Shown piece after piece: positions 1 to 5,244 of a stretch of DNA of 5,244 nucleotides (within the stretch, counting starts at the first letter, position 1; every line of letters starts with the position of its first letter). The notes below the pieces were generated by a model, which saw only the letters and a program-made list of their open reading frames with translations, did no database searches and had not been told where the DNA came from. The stretch is from positions 1 to 5,244 of the forward strand of contig JAFWFF010000164.1 of NCBI GenBank assembly GCA_017515765.1, in the 5' to 3' direction. Source of the DNA: Bacillota bacterium (GTDB taxonomy: Bacteria; Bacillota; Clostridia; Peptostreptococcales; Anaerovoracaceae). A program made the translations under genes and the position numbers.

Positions 1-55
1 AGAAATGAGATCATGTTCCAAAGTTTTGACTGGACGGCGGCGGAAAAGAAGTTAT
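1..55. other. Non-coding stretch after the URO-D stop codon
   Basis: This short stretch holds no hairpin with a T-run and no recognisable gene. A minus-strand ATG at 12-14 opens a frame that runs off the window edge, but it has no convincing ribosome binding site, so I do not call a gene. Confidence 0.4.
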
Positions 56-1036
56 CTAGATCTCCCTTGCGGCTTCAACGACCCAGCGGACCCGCTCGGG
101 ATCGATATTGGAGGCGATGGTGCAGTCGGCGCCGATCAGCAGCCCTCGCTTCCCGCAGAAGCGGATCAGTTCACGCGTATAATCCTGAATCTCCTCTTTT
201 GTGCCTGTATAGAGGATCCCCTGATACTCCGTGCATTCGTCGTTCAGGTGCAGCGTCTCGAAACCGCCCAGAACGGCTTTGTCCCTGAAGAAGAAACGGC
301 CCTCGGGTATCGGGAGCTCTTCGACGTGGACGGCCCAGTTCACGCATTTGACCGGATAGTCCTTCCAGAGTTCCAGGTTGTTCTTGCGGCCTGCCCAGCC
401 GCAGCAGTGAAGGATATTGTAATCTGAGTAACGGTTTATATGCTCCAGGACGTAAAGATTGCTGGGCTCGAAGAGACGGCGGTATTCTTCCATCGTAAAG
501 CGGCCTTTTTCACCGGAGTGAACGACGTAATACGCGCCGTCGCAGCCTGCTTCCGTGATCGCAGCTTTGGCGAGCGCGGTCTGATCCTGTGCGATGACGT
601 CCAGAGCATGCATAACAGCCAGGGGATCTTCGCTGAGGTACTGCATGAGCCTGTCATATGAGCCCAGGCCGGTCCCGAAACGGAAACAGGAGATGGGTGA
701 GAAAATATTATAGAATACGCAGCGCTCCCGGCCGATCTCTTCGACTATGCGCTTCACCCGCCACACCTGTTCGCGTATGAAAGGGTGGCCGGGCCCGAGC
801 GGCTCAAGATCCCAAAGGTCTTTTGCGGAGCGTACGGTATCGGGGATCGGATAGATATATGGATCGTCCATCACCTTGAGAAAGTCGAGGTCGGTCTCGC
901 GATAATACCTGAGATGGGCCTGCACACAGTTCTCGCCGTCATCCTCGCCTTCGAGGAAGTGATGCCACATGCCGACCGGCACATGGTCGACAGGTTTTTT
1001 ATCCATCGCGTTCAATACGCGCGTCCTCGTATCCAT
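56..1036 (-). CDS. URO-D superfamily protein, probable zinc-dependent (corrinoid) methyltransferase
   Basis: This 326-residue protein belongs to the uroporphyrinogen decarboxylase/MtaA-CmuA superfamily (URO-D, PF01208), a single TIM barrel. It lacks the RQAGR motif that true haem-pathway decarboxylases carry near the N-terminus, and opens instead with RVLNAMDKKPVDHVPVGMWH. It has the H-x-C...C arrangement of zinc-binding methyltransferases: ILHCCGW gives H210 and C212, and GADCTIAS near the C-terminus gives C305, placed just before the last helix as in MtaA/MtbA. In those enzymes zinc activates a thiol that takes a methyl group from a corrinoid protein. Ten cysteines in 326 residues fit an anaerobe. 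The assigned acceptor is uncertain because no corrinoid protein is encoded in the window. The gene is last of the four visible, starts 35 bases after the aldehyde dehydrogenase stop, and ends with TAG at 56-58. Automated annotation would probably name it uroporphyrinogen decarboxylase, which I think is misleading. Confidence 0.88.
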   Translation of the reverse strand: MDTRTRVLNAMDKKPVDHVPVGMWHHFLEGEDDGENCVQAHLRYYRETDLDFLKVMDDPYIYPIPDTVRSAKDLWDLEPLGPGHPFIREQVWRVKRIVEEIGRERCVFYNIFSPISCFRFGTGLGSYDRLMQYLSEDPLAVMHALDVIAQDQTALAKAAITEAGCDGAYYVVHSGEKGRFTMEEYRRLFEPSNLYVLEHINRYSDYNILHCCGWAGRKNNLELWKDYPVKCVNWAVHVEELPIPEGRFFFRDKAVLGGFETLHLNDECTEYQGILYTGTKEEIQDYTRELIRFCGKRGLLIGADCTIASNIDPERVRWVVEAAREI

Positions 1037-1045
1037 AGCCTTAAG

Positions 1046-1050
1046 CCTCC
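1046..1050 (-). promoter_or_regulatory. Ribosome binding site of the URO-D family gene
   Basis: The minus strand reads GGAGG, 9 bases before the ATG at 1034-1036. The spacing is slightly long but acceptable, and there is no better in-frame start nearby. Confidence 0.7.
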
Positions 1051-1071
1051 GTCATCAAACAGTCCGGTACA

Positions 1072-2529
1072 TTAAACGGGAAGGGCAGGGATGTCGACTA
1101 TGCTGACGTTCTTGACGTCGGTATATGATTCGATCCCCTCGATACCCATCTGTACTCCGTAGCCGCTGTGCTTCACGAGCCATACGGGAGCGCCGTTCCC
1201 GCCGTCCTCCCCATAGTTGTTGACCCAGAGACAGGTCGCTTTTACTTCTCTGATGAAGCGCATGCATCTCCCCATGTCGCGGGTGAAGACCGCGCCTGCC
1301 AGGCCGTAGACGGAGTCGTTCGCGATGTCGAAAGCCTCTTCCTCGGTGCTGAACTTTTCGATGCAGATCACCGGACCGAAGATCTCTTCCTGCGCGATGC
1401 GCATATCGTTTCTCACATCCGCGAATACGTTGGGCTCCATATAATTTCCCTTCGAGAAAATGCCTTCCGTGAGCCTTCTTCCACCGGTCGTGATCCGCGC
1501 GCCCTCAGCCTTGCCGAGCTCCACATAAGACATGACTTTATCGAGATGTTCCCGCGTGATCAAAGGACCCATCTCCGTCGCATCGTCATCGGGAGGACCG
1601 ACTTTGATCGCGCTGACGCGCCTCGTCATCTCGCGAACAAAGGCGTCGTAGACCGTATCCTGGACGAGCACGCGGGTGCAGCCGACGCAGATCTCTCCCG
1701 CGGAGGGGAAAAGGCTTCCGATGATGTTCCCGATCGCGCTGTCCATATCCGCGTCATCAAAGACTATCGAGGCGGATTTGCCGCCCAATTCGAGAGCCAA
1801 TTTTTTGATGTTGCCGGCCGAAGACCTGATCAGGCCGCGTGCAGTTTCCGTCCCGCCGACAAATGAGATCTTGTCGATCCCGGGATGTTCTCCCATCGCG
1901 CTCCCGACCGTCGATCCTCCTCCCAGGACCAGACTGACGACTCCTTTCGGGAATCCGGCATCTTCTATGCATTTGACAACGGCTGCCGTTCCGAGCGGAG
2001 TAACCGATGAGGGCCTCACGATAACCGTATTCCCTGCCGCGAGGGCAGGGGCCAGTTCGTTGGACATGATAAAGGCAGGCGCGTTCCAGGGGACTATTAT
2101 TCCGCAGACGCCGATCGGCTCCCTGATGCAGACCGTGGTAACGTCGGGCTTCACGTTAAATGAAGGGGCGGAAGGCAGCTCTGCGATCCCTGCATAGAAT
2201 CTGAAAAGCGCGCTTACTCCCGCGATATAGCCGCGGCAGGAGCTTAGCCGCTTGCCGGTGCAGCGCATTTCGAGACGGGCGATCTCTTCTGCCCGCTCTT
2301 CGACAAGGTCTGCTGCCCGGCAGAGCAGGGCGGCTCTCTCGGCCGCGGATGTCTTCCGCCAGGACTTGAACGCGCTGCGCGCGGCGGTTACGGCAAGATC
2401 CAGATCCGCCGGTGAACCTTCCGCGCAGGACCCAAGGGACTCGCCGTTCGCCGGATCCTTCAGTTCCCTGACTTTGCCGTCCAGAGCTTCTGTCCACTCT
2501 CCGTTGATATATTGTCTTAAGATATCCAT
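1072..2529 (-). CDS. NAD(P)-dependent aldehyde dehydrogenase with atypical motifs
   Basis: This 485-residue protein has the full length of the aldehyde dehydrogenase superfamily, which oxidises aldehydes to carboxylic acids in the cytosol. In order I see PWNAP (oxyanion-hole N149), VRPSS at 171-175 where VKPSE is usual, FVGGTE (223-228), LELGGKS with general base E247, the catalytic loop AGEICVGCTR with nucleophile C281, and EEIFGPV with E382, the usual nicotinamide-ribose contact. All essential catalytic residues are present, so activity is expected. Several surroundings are unusual. The loop has GEIC instead of GQxC and a second cysteine (C284), making CVGC. The usual P(F/W)GGxKxSGxGRE near the C-terminus reads APVWLVKHSGYGVQMG. 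R172 and S175 in place of Lys and Glu may permit NADP use. The gene lies 36 bases after the serine hydrolase and 35 before the URO-D gene. The substrate is unknown; a semialdehyde or an aldehyde freed by the neighbouring hydrolases is plausible. Confidence 0.93.
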   Translation of the reverse strand: MDILRQYINGEWTEALDGKVRELKDPANGESLGSCAEGSPADLDLAVTAARSAFKSWRKTSAAERAALLCRAADLVEERAEEIARLEMRCTGKRLSSCRGYIAGVSALFRFYAGIAELPSAPSFNVKPDVTTVCIREPIGVCGIIVPWNAPAFIMSNELAPALAAGNTVIVRPSSVTPLGTAAVVKCIEDAGFPKGVVSLVLGGGSTVGSAMGEHPGIDKISFVGGTETARGLIRSSAGNIKKLALELGGKSASIVFDDADMDSAIGNIIGSLFPSAGEICVGCTRVLVQDTVYDAFVREMTRRVSAIKVGPPDDDATEMGPLITREHLDKVMSYVELGKAEGARITTGGRRLTEGIFSKGNYMEPNVFADVRNDMRIAQEEIFGPVICIEKFSTEEEAFDIANDSVYGLAGAVFTRDMGRCMRFIREVKATCLWVNNYGEDGGNGAPVWLVKHSGYGVQMGIEGIESYTDVKNVSIVDIPALPV

Positions 2530-2536
2530 TTGAAGC

Positions 2537-2543
2537 CCTCCTT
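2537..2543 (-). promoter_or_regulatory. Ribosome binding site of the aldehyde dehydrogenase gene
   Basis: The minus strand reads AAGGAGG, a near-perfect anti-16S match, 7 bases before the ATG at 2527-2529. It confirms that start and is the strongest such site in the window. Confidence 0.85.
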
Positions 2544-2565
2544 GAAGAGATCAGATCTTAAGCGG

Positions 2566-3648
2566 TCACTCCGCCGGAGCTGGGAGCGGTGCGGGTTCCT
2601 TACCCAGCGCGATATCGACCATACCTTTTATGAAAGCGAGCCGCGCGTCCAGATCACTGCCGGTGCGGTCGATCAGCAGGATGAGCATGATATCACGGTC
2701 GATCGCCCTTAAGTATTCCGCGTTATAGCCCGGCCAGCCTCCGCTGTGATCGACCACGAGCCCGATCCCTTCCTCCTGACGCACGAACCAGCCGAAACCG
2801 TATCCGCATGGACTCCCGTCGTTGAGAAGCCCCGGGGTATACATCTCCGCCTGCTCGGAAGCGGTGAGGATCAGTTCGCTTCTCTGTGCCCTGTCCCATG
2901 TGAGCATATCGAAGATATTGCTGTTCACGATGCCGTCGCCCGAAAGACCGTCCAGCCACATTACGTAGTCCCTTTCGGGGGTATCGTCAGGCAGGATATA
3001 CTTCCCGTTATCCAGTATCATGCCGTACGCGTAATTGTCGATGCTGATGCCGTTCAGACGGCGGTGATAGGCCCGGGTAGACCGCATTCCGCAGGGGACG
3101 AATATCTCATTTTTGATAAAGTCGTCGAACGGCACGCCCGAGACCCTCTCGACCAGAAGCGCGAGCAGGCAGTAGCCCGTATTGCAGTATTCCATCTTCT
3201 CCCCGGGAGCGAAGAGGGGCTTATCGCCGCTCTCGATGAGATACAGCATCACTTCCGCGGTCCCGAAAATGCGCCCCTCCTGTTTGGCCCGGGCCCACAT
3301 CCATTCTTTGTAATCCGGATAGCCGCCGGTGTGATTGAGCGTCTGCCTGACCGTGACGTCCTTATATATCTCCGGAAGCTCGGGCAGGTATTTCTTCATG
3401 GGCGCGTCGATATCGACGAGTCCTCGTTTCTTCAGGAGCATCAAAGCTGTCGCAGTGAAATGCTTGCTGACAGAGGCCATCTCGAAAACGGTATCCTCCT
3501 GCATCGGAAGCCTGCATTCGGGATCCCTCGTGCCGAAGGCGCCTTTGCTTAAGATCACGCCGTCCTCGGCGAGAAGATATACTCCGTGAAAGACCCCCTT
3601 GTCATATGCTTCCCGGACAAAAGCTTCCGCGGTTTTTCCCTTATCCAT
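2566..3648 (-). CDS. Serine hydrolase, class C beta-lactamase / esterase / D-aminopeptidase fold
   Basis: This is a 360-residue serine hydrolase of the beta-lactamase (Pfam PF00144) family, which includes esterases, D-aminopeptidases and DD-peptidases. The nucleophile motif SVSK (S59-x-x-K62) follows FEMA. The second motif is YCN (Y154-x-N156), and a late HSGGWPGY (H301-S-G) replaces the KTG box, as is common in the esterase/peptidase branch. LNHTGGYPDY near residues 104-113 is also typical of the family. No signal peptide or membrane segment is visible, so a cytoplasmic enzyme acting on small substrates is more likely than a cell-wall or secreted beta-lactamase. I chose the ATG at 3646-3648 because AAGGAG lies 7 bases upstream. 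An in-frame ATG at 3672 overlaps the preceding stop but would add a basic 8-residue stub (MNRLRRSA). The gene follows the deacylase by 20 bases, which suggests consecutive hydrolytic steps on one compound. The exact substrate cannot be read from the sequence. Confidence 0.88.
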   Translation of the reverse strand: MDKGKTAEAFVREAYDKGVFHGVYLLAEDGVILSKGAFGTRDPECRLPMQEDTVFEMASVSKHFTATALMLLKKRGLVDIDAPMKKYLPELPEIYKDVTVRQTLNHTGGYPDYKEWMWARAKQEGRIFGTAEVMLYLIESGDKPLFAPGEKMEYCNTGYCLLALLVERVSGVPFDDFIKNEIFVPCGMRSTRAYHRRLNGISIDNYAYGMILDNGKYILPDDTPERDYVMWLDGLSGDGIVNSNIFDMLTWDRAQRSELILTASEQAEMYTPGLLNDGSPCGYGFGWFVRQEEGIGLVVDHSGGWPGYNAEYLRAIDRDIMLILLIDRTGSDLDARLAFIKGMVDIALGKEPAPLPAPAE

Positions 3649-3655
3649 CGCGCTT

Positions 3656-3661
3656 CTCCTT
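3656..3661 (-). promoter_or_regulatory. Ribosome binding site that decides the serine hydrolase start
   Basis: On the minus strand this reads AAGGAG, 7 bases before the ATG at 3646-3648. It lies inside the frame that would follow the alternative upstream ATG (3670-3672), so it supports the downstream start. Confidence 0.8.
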
Positions 3662-3668
3662 AACCGGT

Positions 3669-5244
3669 TCATCCCAGGACTTCATTTCTCAGCACGCACC
3701 TGCCCGCGCGATTTCCGGTGACCGCTCCGTCACGGACGGCGCATACTCCGTTGACATAGACCGCTTTGATCCCCTCGTTGGGAAGATCGCCGTGTCCGTA
3801 GGAGGCGGGACCTTCAAGCTTCGCGTAATCAAAGATCACAAGATCAGCGTCGAGGCCTTCTTTTATGTATCCCTTGCGGGTGAGTCCGAATGTGTCCGCC
3901 GCGAGCCCGGTCGCTTTGCGGATCCCTGTCTCCAGGGGGAGCCGCGGGTTGTCGCGGCAGAATTCCGTCAGGAAGTGAGGAAACGCCGCGGAGAACCTCG
4001 GATGGTTGAACGGAGCGGGAGACATTGAAGCGCAATCCGTCCCGAGGCTGGCACAGGGGTGCTTCAGGATCCGGTGCATATCTTCGGCGTAGATCATGCG
4101 GTATATGCCTCTCGCGGTCCCCTTTGTCTCGATCAGGAGATCAAAGAAAGCGTCATAGGGATCCAGGCCCCTTTTCTTTGCCAGGTCTTCAAGCGTGATG
4201 AGGCTTCCGTCGCTGTTCTGCGTCATCGTCTTGTCGAAGCCTGTCGTACCGAGGATATTGTCGAAATACGTGGGCACGACTTCGAGGTCGGCCCTTATCC
4301 GTGCGCGCAGATCCGGACCATTTAGCTGCTCGAGGAACGCTTCGTTTCCGACGGCGCGGTATTTGGGCGGTATGCAGTTGATCAAAGCCGTGGCGCAGGC
4401 GTCGTAAGGATAGGCGTCGAGGGTGACCCGCTGCCCTTCGGCGATCGCGTCATCCATCATGCCTAAGGTGATTTTGCTCAGGCCCTCGTTGCCCTTACCT
4501 GTGATCTGATGGTGGGAGATGTGGACGTGGATACCGGCTTCTTTCCCGAGGTCCAGGGCTTCGCGGACAGCGTCCACCTCGTAGTAGCCTTCGTCTCTCA
4601 TATGCGTACAGTATATGGCTCCCGGATAGTCTGTTATGGAGGCTGCAAGTTCGACGAGCTCCTCCGGCCCGGCATAGCTTCCGGGGGGATAGATCAGACC
4701 GCTGGAGAGCCCCAGCGCGCCGCTTTCCATCTCATGCCTTAAGAGCGCCTTCATCTTTTCCATCTCCGGGACGGTCGGCTTCCGGTCCTCCCAGCCCATG
4801 GCCTTGACCCTCAGGTTGCGGTGACCGATGAGGAACGCCGCGTTCAGCGGCATGCCTTTTTCCGCGAGCTCCGCGATCAGAGCGGGTAGATCGCCGCCGC
4901 GCCGGATCAGCCCCTCGGCTTTCGCCTGCTGTCCGCCGCCTACCCCGCCGATCCCGAAGAATTCGGGAAGATAGGGGACGATTGAGCCTCCGCAGTTTCC
5001 CGTGATCTCCGTCGTTATGCCCTGCAGAAGGATGTTGGCGGAATCCGTTCCGAGAAGTATGGTGCGGTCATCGTGGGAATGGCTGTCGATGAATCCGGGA
5101 GAAACTGTAAGCCCCTCTGCGTCCATCGTTTCAAGGGCCTCTTCTTTGATAGAGGGGGCGACTTTCGCTATCCTTCCGTCCCTGACAGCGGCGTCGGCGC
5201 TGAATAGAGGAGCGCCGCTTCCGTCAGCTATGAGACCATTTTTG
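3669..5244 (-). CDS. N-acyl-D-amino-acid deacylase family amidohydrolase (5' end outside window)
   Basis: This metal-dependent amidohydrolase probably cleaves N-acyl-D-amino acids, or related N-acylated amines, to the free amine and a carboxylate in the cytoplasm. The frame is open to the window edge, with 524 residues visible. The visible N-terminus reads KNGLIADGSGAPLFSADAAV, the usual first strand of these enzymes, so only a few residues are missing. The Met codon at 5124-5126 has no ribosome binding site and is internal. Numbering from the first visible residue, I see the HxH metal motif (SHSHDD, H55 and H57), the GNCGGS cysteine typical of D-aminoacylases (C84), histidines at 214 (THMRDEG) and 244 (ISHHQ), and a late LGTDC aspartate (D403). 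The 30-residue spacing of the two histidines matches the H220/H250 pair I recall for the Alcaligenes enzyme. At about 530 residues it is somewhat longer than classic D-aminoacylases (about 480). The stop is TGA. The substrate is not determined; a hydantoinase or dipeptidase-like activity is less likely given the GNCG cysteine. Confidence 0.87.
   Translation of the reverse strand, partial: KNGLIADGSGAPLFSADAAVRDGRIAKVAPSIKEEALETMDAEGLTVSPGFIDSHSHDDRTILLGTDSANILLQGITTEITGNCGGSIVPYLPEFFGIGGVGGGQQAKAEGLIRRGGDLPALIAELAEKGMPLNAAFLIGHRNLRVKAMGWEDRKPTVPEMEKMKALLRHEMESGALGLSSGLIYPPGSYAGPEELVELAASITDYPGAIYCTHMRDEGYYEVDAVREALDLGKEAGIHVHISHHQITGKGNEGLSKITLGMMDDAIAEGQRVTLDAYPYDACATALINCIPPKYRAVGNEAFLEQLNGPDLRARIRADLEVVPTYFDNILGTTGFDKTMTQNSDGSLITLEDLAKKRGLDPYDAFFDLLIETKGTARGIYRMIYAEDMHRILKHPCASLGTDCASMSPAPFNHPRFSAAFPHFLTEFCRDNPRLPLETGIRKATGLAADTFGLTRKGYIKEGLDADLVIFDYAKLEGPASYGHGDLPNEGIKAVYVNGVCAVRDGAVTGNRAGRCVLRNEVLG

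Larger units (their letters stand above)
56..5244 (-). other. Probable four-gene catabolic operon
   Basis: Four co-directional genes are separated by 20, 36 and 35 bases. Each of the last three has its own ribosome binding site, and no terminator-like hairpin with a T-run is visible between them. The layout is that of one transcript starting to the right of the window. The promoter and any regulator are therefore outside, and further genes may lie on both sides. Co-transcription is inferred from spacing only. Confidence 0.75.

Noticed and set aside
5..427. Plus-strand open frame (140 codons) at the left edge
   Set aside because: It is the antisense shadow of the URO-D gene's 3' part and has no ribosome binding site or domain.
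56..1036. Gene for the haem-pathway uroporphyrinogen decarboxylase (hemE)
   Set aside because: The RQAGR substrate-binding signature is missing, zinc-ligand-like residues are present, and no other haem gene is nearby.
1168..1866. Plus-strand open frame (232 codons) opposite the aldehyde dehydrogenase
   Set aside because: It lies wholly within a well-supported gene on the other strand and its translation resembles no family I know.
2548..2558. Inverted repeat AGATC-A-GATCT between the serine hydrolase and the aldehyde dehydrogenase
   Set aside because: A one-base centre cannot form a hairpin loop, the arms are only five bases, and there is no T-run, so neither a terminator nor a clear operator is supported.
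2746..3552. Long plus-strand open frame (268 codons) opposite the serine hydrolase
   Set aside because: It is antisense to a gene with complete catalytic motifs, shows no recognisable domain, and is explained by GC-biased codon positions.
2566..3648. Secreted antibiotic-resistance beta-lactamase
   Set aside because: There is no signal peptide, the KTG box is replaced by HSG, and the gene sits in a catabolic cluster.

Overview
The window carries four consecutive genes, all on the minus strand, so they are transcribed from right to left. In that order they are: an N-acyl-D-amino-acid deacylase-type amidohydrolase (its 5' end lies beyond position 5244), a cytoplasmic serine hydrolase of the class C beta-lactamase/esterase/D-aminopeptidase fold, an NAD(P)-dependent aldehyde dehydrogenase, and a URO-D-superfamily protein whose His-x-Cys...Cys pattern points to a zinc methyltransferase rather than a haem-biosynthesis decarboxylase.

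The intergenic gaps are only 20, 36 and 35 bases. Each downstream gene has its own good Shine-Dalgarno sequence 7 to 9 bases from an ATG. I see no internal promoter or terminator. This looks like one polycistronic catabolic operon whose promoter and regulator lie outside the window to the right. The first 55 bases, downstream of the last stop codon, hold no feature I can support. There is no RNA gene, mobile element, CRISPR array or notable repeat.

The organism is a bacterium with moderately high GC and strong AAGGAGG-type ribosome binding sites. The cysteine-rich MtaA/CmuA-like URO-D protein suggests an anaerobe, perhaps of the Clostridia, but nothing in the window fixes the taxonomy. As an inference, the genes could form a degradation route. 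The two hydrolases would release amine and carboxylate parts from an N-acylated, D-configured or ester-linked compound, the dehydrogenase would oxidise an aldehyde intermediate, and the URO-D-like protein would move a methyl group to or from a corrinoid or thiol acceptor. No corrinoid protein or transporter is encoded here, so the substrate is unknown. The most unusual sequence features are the altered catalytic and C-terminal motifs of the aldehyde dehydrogenase.
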